NCBI GenBank assembly: GCA_010015655.1
Contig: ML976672.1
Location: 554,493 to 618,492, forward strand
DNA from: Bimuria novae-zelandiae CBS 107.79
Lineage: Eukaryota; Ascomycota; Dothideomycetes; Pleosporales; Didymosphaeriaceae
Direction: 5' to 3'
Length of the DNA: 64,000 nt
The notes below the pieces were generated by a model that saw only the letters and a list, made by a program, of their open reading frames with translations, did no database searches and was not told the origin of the DNA. Each line of letters begins with the position of its first letter. Positions within the stretch are counted from its first letter, which is position 1. The translations under genes and the position numbers were made by a program. Shown here piece by piece: positions 45,520 to 58,151 of this stretch.

Positions 45520-48500
45520 CTATCAACTCTCAGAGATCCTACAGTGATCCTGACCAACTACACGAACTACACGCCATGGCTAAATTAGCTCAAAACAAGA
45601 TGCCAATTCCTGAAGGTCTGGAACATTATTGACCCAGCGCTGACAGATGAACCAAAGCAGAAACCCGCGATGCCGGTGCCGCCGCTAATAAGCAACTACC
45701 AACCAAGCGCCGCCTACGTGACTACAAACCTAAATAACGTGCCAACATTGCTATCCTATCTATTAACAGCTAGTGCGAAAGCATACAGAGATAATAGCGA
45801 CTATTATAAAGAACGGCTCGAGATCTACAAGACCATAGATCGAGACTACTAAGAACAAAAGGCAGACCTTAATAAGGTAGTCACCTTTCTCTAATTAACG
45901 ATCTCCGCACACCTGCAGAACAACTACTACACTCCTAGAGGTATAATAAAGCAATAGATTAATAACCTTATAATTATAGTTAGGGTTAACTATTAAGACG
46001 AATATCGAAGAGCAAGGGCAAGATACTAAAAAGCTCTTAAGCTAATAAGAATAGCTAGATTATAGGCTACATAGCTATCTAAGTACGATTATGCAGCTAT
46101 AAAAGCAAAGACTAATTACGTTATAGAGCTTTAAAGGCTAGACTTAGTTAAAAAAGACTTTATAAAGGTAGTTATCTAAGTCACACCTATGTAGGTGACG
46201 ACCTTCCAGCAACATAGAAGCAAGGATGCAGCTATCTCACGGAAGCATATAATAAAACTCTTCTAAGACTACATAATCCTGCAGCACCTAATTAAGGGTA
46301 AATAAAAGGGCGCTTTTGCTACTATAGGTTTATCTCTCGCTAACAGTGGTAAATCTATCTAGGCTATAGACAGGGACGCCTCTCTTGTGGATAAAGCAGT
46401 ATTATTTAAAAGTTAGAGAAGACCTCGGAATTATAAACAACAAAATAATAGTTAACGTACTAGAGCTAAGCGGTCCGCGATTATAGATAATAAGCTAGTA
46501 GTAGCTAGTGGCCTTAAGTGCCCTACTTATGAACAACGCCACGCATTATAAGACTGCTTCTACGCTTTCCTAGACAAGTAGCTAGAATAGTTTAGGCCAA
46601 AACCTAGAATGGCTACTCTAATAAGATATAGGCTAGAAAATAACTCGGAGCTTTAAAAGAGCCTAAGGGCAGTTAAAAGATCCAAATTACAGGATTTTAA
46701 AGCTAGATTACAGGACCCTAGATTAAAACAATCACACACTCCCACTCCAACTCGAATTACTAAGGCTAATAATAAGTGACTAGATGGACGCTAGATTACC
46801 AAAATCCTAGCAAGCTTCAATGCCGCATCCTTCCACACCGACCCAAACATGTATCCATTACGATACTCAGCCATACTTAATTCAGGCACTACTTGCTACA
46901 TCTTTAACGATATCGATCGCTTCGTCTCTCTTAGGCCACCGTTACCAGGAGATTTTATATGGGCGGGCAACGCACAAGTATAGATAAAAGGATACGGGAG
47001 CGTCCATCTTAGACTATAAAGCAGAAGAGGTAACTAAATAATTAGGCTAGACAATGTCGCCTATTACCTAGATCTACTCTGTAATCTAGTGTCGTTCTAA
47101 TTACTCCGAAGGCAAGGCCTTTAGTGGGACATATAAGAAGATCTAACAACTCTAAAAAAAAAAGAGATAATACTATACTAGCAGAACTTTAAGAGCTGCA
47201 TGGATAGTGGGTGTTAGAATATAGGATAAGGCTAGTAGGTAGTACTTATACTAAAGCTGCGCATGCTACCCACAAGACCAACACACGCACTAAATAAAGA
47301 CCACAAAAGGCAGACGTATTAACCTAGCACTAATAATTAGGCTATTTAGGCCCTTAGGCTCTTAAACACCTCGTGCAGCAATCTAAGGGGGTAAGGATTA
47401 AAGGCCTCCCTACTATTAAGTATAACGCCTGTAGTAAAGTAAAACTAAAATGGCAAATACGCTGGCAAGCTAGGGAGCTAACTAAAGGGCCCGGCAAACA
47501 AATCGCAATCGATTTTTACGACTATAAAGCAGATAGCTTAATAAGAAAAAAGAGCTAAATGCTAATTACTAATTAATTCTCTAGCTTTGTATAGGACTTC
47601 TACTTTAAGGATAACTAACTAGCACGCTTAATTATTAAACTACTAAGCACTTTCGTATAATTTGTAAAAGTACAATTTAACGTCACGGTAAAGGTTGTTA
47701 AATCTAACAACAAGATCTTCTCTAATAAGGCAGACATTAAGAAGTAGTGCTTAACGCAGGGTATTAAGATTAAGCCTTTAGTACCTAATACCTAAGCATA
47801 AAATAGAGGAGCTAAACGCTTAAGGGGTGTAATTAAGAAGAAAGCTCGTGCAATGCGTCTTAATTTGAATTTACCCTAGTAAATATAGCCCAAAATCGTT
47901 TAAGCGGCCATATTCCTCTATAACTAAACGCCAAACTACGCTAATTAATGGCGATTACTATACAAAGTGCTCTTCACGACAGTAGCCTTTTAAAATAGTA
48001 TTATCACTTAACTAAAGAAGCCTAATTAAGCTTACTTAAAGGCGTATAGCTGCAAAGCGTTCGCGATGACAGACAATACAAAACGCGGCAAGAGCAAACT
48101 ACAAAGGCTAGATCTAAAAGCCTGGATCGGATACCTCGTTAGTTACTAATCAACCAATATATAGAGGATCTAGATTCTATCCCTCGCGAAGACGATAAGC
48201 ACTCGCGACGTTATCTTTAATAAAGATACAGTGTTCTTAGGCAAAATAGAAGACCTAATAGATAATCTTATGCACAATACACTAGAAGAGATAGTAGCCT
48301 AGGTATAATTAATAAAGCTACCTCCCTCACCTTAACAGGATCAAGTCACGGAGTCCTTCTATAAAGATAAGACAATTACCGAGACGCCAGAGGGAGAGAT
48401 TAAAAGAGCCTTAGAGTATAGGCAAGGCTAAAAAGCTAACTATAATTACCTAACGCCTCTATTAACGCTGCCACTAGTCACACTCCTCGCACAATTAATG

Positions 48501-50305
48501 GCAGGAGATAATTAGCTCCTATCCCCAGTAGTGCAAACAGGGCAATTACGAACAAGCCCGTGGGCCGCAGCCTTTATGGCAGGCACCGAAGCCGGCAGTA
48601 GCGGCAAATACAACGGCAAGGCTCTTAACAAGGCGCAACTTCGACAAATAATCACAGCAGGCAAGAAGCCGCATCAGAGCATGCTTCTAGAGCTACCTAT
48701 ATGCTAAGGAAAGCTCGAGGATCACCCTCTCTACGATATGTAGAAGGAGGCCGAGCAATCCTATTTATAGAGCCATAAGGAAATGAAGTCCTGGAGTGAA
48801 GTTACTGCCGCTCTAGTAAAAGCAGCAGGTTATTAAATCCTTAATTATATATGGGTGTATACCTATAAGTTTAATAAGTATTATTAATTATAGAAGTGCA
48901 AGGCGAGGTTAGTAGTGTAAGGCAATTAATAGCGGCACCTTACCTTATAAGATACCTACGCAGCAACGCTGGCAGGCTAATTATTTTATATACTTATGGT
49001 AATTGTAGCTTAGTTTGATCTAGAGCTTATCTAACACGACGTTACTAATGCTTTTGTCCACGCAAAGCTGGACAGAGAAATCTACATAAGGATGCCCCGC
49101 GGTTACTCGCGAGCAGGCACAGTCCTCTAACTACATAAAGCACTCTACGGACTGCGCATATCTTTACTACTCTGGCAGAGAGAGTTTACATTAACGCTCC
49201 GTGATATGGGTTTCTAAAAAGTGCCCCACGAGCCATGCTATCTTATTAAGGATGGTATTATTATCTTCTTTTATGTGGATGACCTTATTATTGCGTACGA
49301 CAAGTTACAAAAGCAAGCCGCTAAAGTTGCTCTAGTAAAGATAAGTACTAAATTCACACTTACTAGTGGTAATAAACTACAGTGGTTTCTAGGGGTCGAA
49401 ATCATTATAGACCGCTCGAACAAAAAGATCTGGCTTTTACAGGCTTTATACATTGACAAGATCTCGCGCCTTATTAAGAAAAACAAGATACAGCACGAAA
49501 CACCTATAGCAGTAGTTAAACTACTTCCCCGAACCAGACTCGCTAGCAAGGCTAAAGTTAACCAATATTAGCGGAAAATAGGATTAATCCTTTACGCTAT
49601 AATAATCACGCGACTAAATATCGCCTTCGCAAGCTCTTAACTATCACGATTCTTAATAAACCTAAGTAAAAAGCACTAAGTAGCTACTAACTAAGTTCTC
49701 CTCTATCTTGCTAATACTAGATTACTAGGTCTTTAGCTTAGGGGTGCAGATACTTTAGAAGTAGCAAGCGACGTATCTTTTACTAATAATACGCTCGACC
49801 GCAAGAGCTCGCAAGGATACATTATTAAGCTATTTAGTAGGCTAATTACCTAGAAAGTAAATAAGCAAGATATAGTCACTATATTAACTATAAAGGCCGA
49901 ATTACTAGCTCTCTTACAGGTTGCCAAGGAGGCTTTATTTACCTTACAATTACTAAAGGAGCTAGAGATTAACCTTAGTAATTCCCTTATCATAATTAAT
50001 TGCGATAATTAGCAAATAATCCGACTTATCACCGAAGAGATCGCCAAACTACAGACTAAGCTCCGCCATGTAAATATCTAAAATTATTAACTAAGATAAG
50101 AGGTCGCATTAGGGACAATTAAGATAGACTATTAACGCTCGGAGGACATAGTTATAGATAGACTTACAAAGGCCCTGCTAGCCAACAAGTAGAGCAAGTT
50201 TCTAGATAAATTAGGACTTGTAGAGATTAAGGATAAAATTATAAATAAAGAGGTTAACCTGCTTAAGCTAGAGCAGAGGATGGAAGCTTTTAAAAATAAA
50301 CTATA
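45520..50305 (+). pseudogene. copia gag-pol
   Basis: Gag frame near 45520 has LTNYTNYTPWL, then NVPTLLSYLLTASAKAYRDN and YYKERLEIYKTIDRDY (open 45670-45852). Protease/integrase territory around 46800-48000 is decayed (NSGTTCYIFNDIDRFVSL is the DSGAT-type protease block). RT is clear at 49221-49571, with IIFFYVDDLIIAYDKLQ including the catalytic YVDD, followed by KLQWFLGVEI. RNase H follows to about 50305 (EVASDVSFTNNTLDRKSSQG, INCDNQQIIRLI-like, LTKALLANKQSKFLDKLGL). The order integrase before RT and the YVDD motif identify Ty1/copia. RIP stops throughout gag and integrase. Confidence 0.88.
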
Positions 50306-50373
50306 AAGGATAATATTGTTAGATTAACGACAGATAGTCTCTAGCTTAAGGATAAGCCCAAGCTAAGGGGGTG

Positions 50374-50596
50374 TGTCCGATTACATGGTCCCTTTGTTTT
50401 GGCAAGGTGGCTAGCGCACCTGTACCCTTACTGGAGACGCATTTCGCCCTTGCCTAAAGCGGCTTCCACCCTTGCATTCCACAACAAAGCAAGGGATATA
50501 GAGGCGTCTCACCTCTCAGATACTTAGACAAGAGAGAACAACCTCAGATCAATCAACAATTATTCTATCTCATTAAGATTACCCTTCAATCTAACA
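50374..50596 (+). repeat. 3' LTR of copia
   Basis: 223 bp, nearly undamaged, TGTCCGATTACATGG to CTTCAATCTAACA, followed by the TSD TGCCT. Confidence 0.95.
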
Positions 50597-50824
50597 TGCC
50601 TACACCTAGCCCTGCCACGCGCACCCGCAAAGTACGCCTCCTATAAAGGTATCGCACGTAGTTTATCATCACTAATCAATTTAATAGGTCCTTAAAAACA
50701 CTCTACTAAAAAATCTTGTGATAATACAATATATATGTGGCTCTACAGCTTCAAAAGTTGTGGGTGTGGGCATCCAGAAACCGTGCAGCAGGTGGGGCCG
50801 TGCACCAGGTGGTGACCCACAGTA

Positions 50825-51099
50825 AGGCTGCCCGCGATCGCCAGGCTCAAAAAGACGCCGAAACAGAAGAACTACAACATCAGAAGGATCGCGAAAAGCT
50901 CGCTAAGGAGCAGAAAAAGCATGTGAAACAGGTCCTACTTAAGCAGAGGGCGCAAATAAGGATGGCTGCGAAGGAGATCAAGTTGCAAGAAGAACAGCGG
51001 AAGGGTCGTGGAGGCATGCGGCCCATCAACGCGCACTCGCAAAGTACGCCTCCTACAGAGGTATCGCATGTAATTTATTGTTGCCAATCAATCAAATAA
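50825..51099 (+). pseudogene. pogo-like transposase P3, 3' segment
   Basis: Continuation of the P3 frame after P4 is removed: SPSKV joins KAARDRQAQKDAETEELQ. The segment is a Lys/Glu/Gln-rich predicted coiled coil (KDREKLAKEQKKHVKQVLLK, RMAAKEIKLQEEQRK) typical of fungal pogo C-termini. It is open to the stop at 51099. In the next frame the bases after 51040 read RTRKVRLLQRYR, which resembles the usual family ending, so a late frameshift is likely. Confidence 0.88.
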
Positions 51100-51221
51100 G
51101 CCTTCAAGAATGCTCCTCTAAAAAATCTCGTGATAATTAGATCTATATAGGGCGGTACAGCTTCAAAAGCAGTGGTGGTGGCCATCCTCAAACTGTGCGT
51201 TGAGTTGGGTCTGTGCGTTTA
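51100..51221 (+). other. 3' end of P3, edge uncertain
   Basis: Shares ATCTCGTGATAAT and TACAGCTTCAAAAG with the corresponding region of P4 (50700-50760). The right TIR of P3 should end near 51200, but it does not pair cleanly with the left end near 39618. TA at 51220-51221 is the insertion point of P6. Confidence 0.5.
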
Positions 51222-51373
51222 ACGTGTCCGTGCACCCAATGCACGGATTCAGCCAATGCACGCCGAACACCATAAACGCTCTATTAGAAATAAGGCTGCA
51301 GAACCACCCACAAACAATATTATTATAAGATTTTCTACTAGGATAGTAAATCGATAGCTGCGATTCATTTGCA

Positions 51374-52111
51374 CTATTTAAATCTATCTGGAAGCTTGAC
51401 GTCGCGGCCGCTCCGTGTGGATTTGGTTGGGGCAGTAGATGCGCCCTTTGAGGCCTCCCCAACATCCGTAGCATCAACAACACGTTTCTAACGCTTTCTG
51501 CTCTGTGGAGATGGCTAAGAAGCTTTTCTCTTACTCCTTTAGGATAGTTGTAGAGCCTTTTTAGCGTTATCGGCAGACTTCTAGGCAGTGCGCTGAGCTG
51601 CCTTTTCAGCTCTCTCCTTCTCCTTTGCCTTCTTCGCTGCCTCTCTCGCTACACGCTTTTCTTGCTAGATTTTCTCCTTATATAGCTTAGCTGCCTTCTT
51701 TAGCTCTACTATTTTTGCTTTTTAAAGCTGCTGCTGCTTATCCTCTTGCTCCTTAATTAATTAACGATAACATGCCTCCCTTACTTTCCTTAGTGACCAT
51801 AAGATAGCCCTACTATAATACTCTTAGCGCTATTAAAGGTCTAGAGCTTTACTCTTCTTATTACGCTTCTTCTTAATAGATAGCGCCTGCCTAAGCCCAT
51901 CGTTGTTATGCTTAAGCAGCTCATTTTCAACAGATAGGTAGTAGAGTGATTAACGAAGCTTCTATATATCCTTGCTACTTTAATTACTTACTGTAGAGCG
52001 TATAAGCCTATCTATCTTTCTCTAGTTATGATCGCTAAGCCCTGATAAGGAGCTATTGCCTGATTCTTAATCCTAGGTGAACCTATTAAGGATAGGGTCA
52101 GGATTAGGTGG
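51374..52111 (-). pseudogene. pogo-like transposase P6, C-terminal segment
   Basis: Minus-strand frame starting with NPDPILNRFT, then SSLSGLSDHN-RKIDRLIRS, VENELLKHNNDGLRQALSIK and a long Lys/Glu/Ala-rich coiled coil (KKAKEKERAEKAAQRTA). It ends TRSGRDVKLPDRFK at the TAG 51374-51376. About fifteen RIP-type stops. It joins the N-terminal segment in frame once the LINE and one copy of its 13-bp TSD are removed. Confidence 0.88.
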
Positions 52112-52365
52112 CTTGGTTAGTTGGTTAGTATTTATTTTACGTCTCTTTAATAGGGATTAAGTCCACTATCTCGCCTCCCGAAGGGCATATACAACGTGCT
52201 AAGCTATAGAATTACAGTGCTAACACACTACCCTAGAAAGCATTTCTTGCCTGCGCGGGTATTACTACCATTTCGGAACTATAGCTCCCCTTCTAGTTAG
52301 GGAGGCTAAGCGATGTATGTACATTAGGGTAGTTTCCTTGCATTTTGAGGCATCTATGTGCTAAG

Positions 52366-52420
52366 AGAGAGAGAGAGCGAGTGTGTGTGTGTGTATATAT
52401 GTGTGTGTGTGTAGGGGGAG
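52366..52420. repeat. GA/GT microsatellite in LINE 3' region
   Basis: Runs of AG, then GT, TA and GT dinucleotides followed by a G-rich stretch. It lies between the ORF2 stop (52558) and the LINE 3' end. Confidence 0.9.
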
Positions 52421-52557
52421 GGGAAAGAGAGGAAGAGGGGTAGGAAGTATTATAGCTATTATGCTAGACCTAGTTCTTGCTAGGTGCTACATTGCTTATT
52501 ACTATTATAGGGCTGCAGGAGCTAGCGGGGACAAATCTTAGTATAGTACTATGTGAG

Positions 52558-55500
52558 TTAGGTAAAGGCTTCAAAGGCCTCTGGATCCCCCAGCAGCACC
52601 GCAGTATACGCCAGGCCGTTAGCCCAGCTAGATAGTAGTGTAGGTGGTCGAAGTGGCTATCTACTAAAGGCCCCTAGGGTCTTACGGCAGAGCGCAAGGT
52701 GCTCTAGTGTTTTATCCTATCTATATAAGCAGGTAAGGTTTGCATCCTTATAGTTATACTTTTAGTAGTACTAGGCAAAATCCCCATGTCTAGACTAAAT
52801 AGAAAGCAGTCTAGCTAGAATAGCTCTTAGTAGGTCTAGTTCCTTTAGACTGCTGCGTGGTGCATAGTCTAGGTACCAGCTTTTATACTATCTAGAGAGT
52901 TTGTTCTTTTTATTAGACCACTAGATCTGCTGTGTGTGTTGTAATATCTTACGGGCAATTATTTTAATGCCTAAAAGTGTAGGTAGAGTAGCTTTACCTG
53001 TTAGGGGTAATAGGTGTTAGGCTTCTAGGTTAGCTAATCTGTCTGCTACCTTATTTCCTTTAATGCCTAGGTGTCCGGGGGCCTATTTAATAGAGACGTT
53101 GTGAGTCTCTATAGCGCCATGGCACTCCAAAAAGGCCTATTAAGAGGTAGGGGGTAAATTACCCCTTAGGCACCATATAACTAAGGTGCTGTCTATACAC
53201 AGCCAGATTTAACGGGTATTAAACTCTAGTTATCTTATAGTGTGCTAGAAGCCTCTCCATGCTCCTACTGCCTTAGCGTTAAAGACGTGTAAGGTAGAGT
53301 TAAGTGACCCGCGTCTAGTCTGTAATTACTTTCTATTCTAATACACTGTAAAGCTATAGGTTACCCGCTTTTCTCCTTCCTTTATATACTGTTTAGAGCC
53401 ATCTGAGAAGATAGTCACGTCTAGTAGTAAGAGATAGGCCTACTATATATTAAAAGCCTTAGCTATAGTCTTCTTGTCTATGCTAAGCGTTGGGTCAGTT
53501 CGGCAGCTAGTTAAGTAGTAAGGGGCTATAAGTATAGTCCTAAGGATCTTTAGTAGAAGAGATGCTATTTGTTAGACTTTTGTCTTAACTCGCTGGGGTT
53601 ATCTAGTTTTTACGCCCCTGTTTACTATATGTACTAATGTGCGCCTAGTAAGAGGATAGTCTATATCTATAGTTTGTAAGTAGGTTGTAAATCTAAGTTT
53701 AGCTTCCTCTAGTGCTACTACTATAGATAATAGTCCGGCGTCTTAAAAGAGTGCAGCTATAGGGGTTATTCTCCACGCTAGTAGAATGCCCCTTACTACT
53801 ATAGCTAGTGTCTTGTCTATAGTAGCTATATGCTATCTAATATAAGCGCTGACCTCTTAAGGCCTGCCTAGTTTAAGTGTATGTGGCTATTTAGTGCGGC
53901 CTCTGTACCAGCATTCAGTCCCATACAGAAGCGACGGGTATACACAGGCAATAGTAGCCTTGCGGAGGGAGCTAGCTAGTAGTCTATAGGTAGTCCTAGC
54001 CAGACTATAAATATAATAGGCTACCCTAGCAGCTTTTGCAGTGCGTGTAGCTATATATTGTTTAAAGGTAAGTCTGCGGTTAAACCACACTCCTAACTAA
54101 CGCAGGGCTGGCTGGCTATACTCTTTACTTAGGAGGATAGGGTAAATTATAAGCTACTTATTTATAATATATAGTGGTGCGTAGCTACTTCGCTGTTTAG
54201 TTAGGTATATTATTTCCTGCTTTTCTAGGGTAAAGGTAACCTTATTAGCCTCGCCCCATGCTCTAATCTGCCTTAGATCTAATGCTAGGAGCTTAACGTT
54301 GTCGTCCATAGAGTGTAAGGCCTAGTATAGACATATGTCGTCTGCATATCCAAACCTCCGTTCTATGTCCATAGATAGTAGCTCTGCTAGGTACAGTGTA
54401 TATAGGACAGGGGAGAGAGGCGAGCCTTAGGGTGTGCTATAGGCGATAGGGTAGCTAGGGGTAGTGACCTGTCCAAGGCGGACCCGAACCCTCTAGTTAG
54501 TAAGGAATAAGTCTATAAAGAGCATGGTCCTTTATGGCCAGCCCTATTAGGCCATCTAGTGTAGCAGGTGGTTCTTAAGGAGCGCATCAAAGGCGCCTTA
54601 AATATCTAGGGTAACCATAGTAACATGCTTTCTAAGTACCCATGCTGCTTCAGTGTCGTGGGTAAACGCTATAGTAAGGTCTACTATAGAGCGCTTTAGA
54701 AGGGCGCCGCCATGCTAGGGGCTAAGAATCTTATATGTTATAGTAGTCCACGCAATTCGTTTAGCCACTATTTGTTTAAGTCCCTTTCTAATGCAAAAGA
54801 GAAGCGCTATAGGTCTCTAGGAGCAAGGTAATATTTAGTCTATCTTCCCTGTCTTTAGTATTATTACTACCTTGGCAAGCTTCCACTGTGCTAGGAAGTA
54901 GTTAAGCTTAAGGCATCGCTAGAAGATTCTTTGTATAAGTTTCCTAACCTAAGCCTAGCAGGCACGGAGTAGTCGCACAGTAGAGTGGTTAGTGCCTAGT
55001 AAGATACTTAAGACTCCTACTGTGTTTCGTTTAGTTTCCTCTAGTGAGATGTGTGTGCTCCACGGGAGGGCATCTACATTCTCCTAGTCTGGGTAGTATC
55101 TGAGGTTATCCTTTACTGTGTACTAGTTAAGGACTTCCTCTCTAAGAGCCTCTGCCTTCTCTAGGGGGTCTAATATTATCCTGTTATTCACGATAAGAGG
55201 AGTGTCCTAGTTCTCTAGTGTAAGCTTGTGCTAGGCAATAATCTTAAACAGGTCCTTATTATCCTTAGTATTATTAATAATATGCCTCTAGTACTGCCTC
55301 TTAGCCTATTAGATAGTAGTCTTGAAGATCTGTCTCTCCTCTAGTAGACTGCCAGAGCAGAGTAGCCTAGCATGTTTATAGGCCTAGTAGGCAGTTTTGC
55401 ACTCCTTAGTCCACTATAGTGCAGCGTGGCCTTCTTTACGGTCGAGCTTGCCTGCTGTCTGTACAGAGTGCTGTATGGTCTCTGTGAGCAGCGTAACGCA

Positions 55501-56290
55501 TTCCTCTAGCTATGCTATATCCTGTGTTGCAAGCGGGTCTGGGATGTTCTGGATACCTATTTCTACCAGCCTAGTGAATTTAGGTAGGCTTGCCTTGGGG
55601 ACTCTATAGTGGTACTATTCTAGATGCGGAGTGCCTGGTGTGGAGAGAGGGACAGAGGTTACTATTGTCTTATGGTCTGAGCCGCTATGCATGCTAGCAT
55701 TAATAGCAGACTAGGCAAATAGGATATTAAAAAAGATAAGGTTAAGGATATAACTAGCGTAGTGTGTTAGCTACCCTAGCACACTAATGTAGTCTATAGA
55801 CGCGTTAGTAGCCTATCTAGCTAGCTCTACACCTTCGTTAGCTACAGTAGTAGTAGGCTTAAAGGATTTATGTCTAGCGTTAAAGTCTCCTCCTATAAGG
55901 CAGAGTTAAGGGGGTATAAGATGTGTGACGTATTAGATAACGTGTAAGGTGTGTGGCTGTCTGTAGCAGTTAAGTATTACCACTCTATTCACTATAGCCC
56001 ACAGCATGTCTAGGTAGTTAAGGCTCTCTCTAGCCTAGTATCGTAGGTGGCATCCTTTGCGGATGTAGGTCATCACCCTAGGGCGGGCTAAGCCTAGTGT
56101 GTTAGGGCTGTCCCAGGTGCTAATGGGTGCTAGGTGTGTAAAACCAGGGTAGGTAGAAGTTCTTGAGTTGGCATATGTAAAGGGCTCTTAAACACACACA
56201 ATATCTATGCCTTTCTAAAACGCCACCTCTAGTATTATAATGTGCCAGGGTAAGCTCCTGCTAACATTAGCCCAGCATATACGTAGTTAT
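52558..56290 (-). pseudogene. LINE ORF2: endonuclease, RT, RNase H
   Basis: Apurinic-type endonuclease first (DIVCVQEP-like, NCYRQPHTLHVIQY, CLIGGDFNARHKSFKP near 55900). RT next (RPIALLFCIRKGLKQIVAKR, GSPLSPVLYTLYLAEL, FGYADDICLY near 54340 with the catalytic Asp pair intact). RNase H last (DVTIFSDGSKQYIKEGE, APGHLGIKGNKVADRLA), and the frame ends EAFEAFT at TAA 52558. One frame with scattered TAG and TAA at Gln or Trp sites, so RIP is mild compared with the gypsy elements. The start is approximate because the ATG was not resolved. Confidence 0.9.
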
Positions 56291-56309
56291 TTACTTAACA
56301 GGCTAGGCT

Positions 56310-58050
56310 GTTAATGCCTGGTGTCGGCTAGGATGTTATAAGGGTATTCTAGTATAATAATAGCGGGTTATTGCTTATGCTGGCGTCTTCCCTCTCTAAG
56401 GTGGATAGGTTAGTGTGGATAGTTAATTGTGGACGAATGCTGCTAATAGACAGTTGTTCTATATTAAGGCTCCTCTAGCCTGTGGTGGCCCGCCTTAGTC
56501 TCTTTTCTCTGCTAGTAGTAGAGGAGGATGCATAGGAGGCAGTAGTTATAGGAGGTGTAGCCTTGCTTTCTCCTTCTTGCCTCTGGGTAGAAAGGTGGGA
56601 AGGCACTGTCTCTAATACCTCTATAGAAGGAGCCTTAGGCTAAAGTGTTACCTGTTTAAGGGCTACTTTAACTATCTTATAAAGGTGCTGCTATGCTATT
56701 TTGCCTACGCGACGGATAGCCTTCAGCTTAGTCTTTATAGGCTTAGTAATATATCTATTAACCTGGCGAGGAGCTACCAGGCAGTTGGTGTAACTAGCTA
56801 AATAAGGGCCATAATAGTTAGCACACATGGCTTTATAGACGTAACTATCTCTGTACTATTCTTAGTGTTTATCCGTGTAGTCCCCGCAGTGTGCACAGCG
56901 GGCTACTCGGGTATAGTAGGCAGCGTTGCAGTAGCCCTGGCAGCCTAGGTTATATCGCTATATAGTGGGATGCTTGTGGATTTCCTTCGAGAATTAGCTA
57001 GTACTAAAGAGCCGGAACGAGCGGACTAGCTCCTTATATAAAACAATCTAGGTAGTAAGGCCATGCTAATTCGCCCTATATTATAAGGTCCTGTAACTAA
57101 CTAGCTGCTTACCTATTTGCGAGCAGACCTCTTCCTCTACTAGCTAGGTAGTAGTTAGTAGTTCTGTGCTATCTAGGGTCTAAAAAGAGCTAGGTACTCC
57201 TTATACTGCGTAGTTAGTCTAGCGTTCTGGGATCCTTACCGCGTCTCTGTCTAGCGCTCTTACTAGAAGTTCCTGGTTTTCTTAAGTTAGAAGTTGGCCC
57301 TAGATATTCTTATTTGCTAGGGTAATCGCCTAGCCTATGTTAATTAGTAATGCGGTAGGTATGTCTTTAAGGGTAAGTCTTGCTATACTCTTGCATATTA
57401 CCTGCCTTACTATAAAGAGTAAGGGTTGTTGCAGTCGCATTGCCAGGTTAGAGATAGCTACGAATATTTAATTATCTTTTTTTAGCTTAGCAGGCGGGTT
57501 AGGCCGGGGCCTAGCAGGGATTAGAGGTTAACTGCCACCCCTATCTAAGATCTAGGGGTCTCTGGCTACGTCCGCCTAAGAGCGGCGTCCTAACTCTTGG
57601 CTTTTAGGGTTGCTGTGACTGGTGTCGCTACTCCAGCGAGAGCTAGGGGGGGAGTTACTTAGGGAGAGCAAGGTTAGAGCCTAAATAACTCTTTACTACA
57701 GCTCCTTAGCAATCTTAGCCTCTTAAGGGTTAGTGTAGCTCTCTGCGTGTTGGTCTACCGCTACTACGAAAGCCGTAGTAATAGTGTTCTATAGCTAGGC
57801 AATCTGCTAAGTCTCGGTAATATGGCGTTAGATAGCATTAGAGACGCGAGGTTTAGGAGCGCCCCTACTAGGGTTCTAGCTACTTAGAAGGGGTGCACGG
57901 TGATGCATGTCCTCTTAGGGCCATCTTAGGGCGCGTGTATAAAGCTACTAAGGGATTATAGGGTCTAGGGACCCTGTGTGCTGGGAGGAGGGAGACTCTG
58001 CTATCCTAACAAGCTCCTTTGCGCGTCTGCGCGGAGGGCTAGGCGGACGT
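56310..58050 (-). pseudogene. LINE ORF1, Gag-like with zinc knuckles
   Basis: Minus-strand Gag-like frame upstream of ORF2. A Cys-rich segment near 56960-56860 (LGCQGYCNAAYYTRVARCAH) marks the CCHC zinc knuckles usual in ORF1 of Tad1/I elements. Ser/Pro-rich tail follows (PSHLSTQRQEGESKATPP, SSSTTSREKRLRR). RIP stops at Gln and Trp. The exact start near the LINE 5' end was not resolved. Confidence 0.72.
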
Positions 58051-58151
58051 TAGAGGTACTCCTAGAATTAGCGCAGTGAGCTTGTTTAGTTGTAGGGATT
58101 ATTAGGGTCTTTAGAGAGGATATCTAAAAATCGAAAAGTTGGTGTTCGGTG

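Larger units (their letters stand above)
45239..50596 (+). mobile_element. Complete Ty1/copia element inside P4
   Basis: 223-bp LTRs at 45239-45461 and 50374-50596, TG...CA, with the TSD TGCCT at 45234-45238 and 50597-50601. A purine tract, AGCTAAGGGGG, precedes the right LTR. Plus-strand gag-integrase-RT-RNase H. It is moderately RIP-damaged with long nearly clean patches, so it is younger than most neighbours. Confidence 0.95.
43326..50822 (+). mobile_element. pogo-like element P4, inserted in P3
   Basis: Ends are imperfect TIRs: CTGTGTGTCACCACCTCGTG on the left, and CTGTGGGTCACCACCTGGTG reading inward from 50822. Each is followed by GCACGG and CCCACCT repeats. TA flanks both sides (43324-43325, 50823-50824). 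It contains its own transposase remnant and a complete copia element (45239-50596). The post-copia part 50597-50780 matches the 3' region of P3 at 51040-51210, so P3 and P4 belong to one family. Confidence 0.9.
52112..58151 (-). mobile_element. Full-length Tad1/I-like LINE inserted in P6
   Basis: 6.04 kb flanked by the perfect 13-bp duplication CAGGATTAGGTGG (52099-52111 and 58152-58164). The 5' end is at 58151 (CACCGAACACCAAC on the minus strand) and the 3' end at 52112, ending in TAACCAACTAACC-like short repeats instead of a long poly(A). Two ORFs, with an RNase H domain in ORF2, point to the Tad1/I group. Target duplication length is typical of target-primed reverse transcription. Confidence 0.93.

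Noticed and set aside
51163..51483. 106-residue minus-strand ORF
   Set aside because: It overlaps the P6 transposase C-terminus in another frame; the true frame ends GRDVKLPDRFK at 51374.
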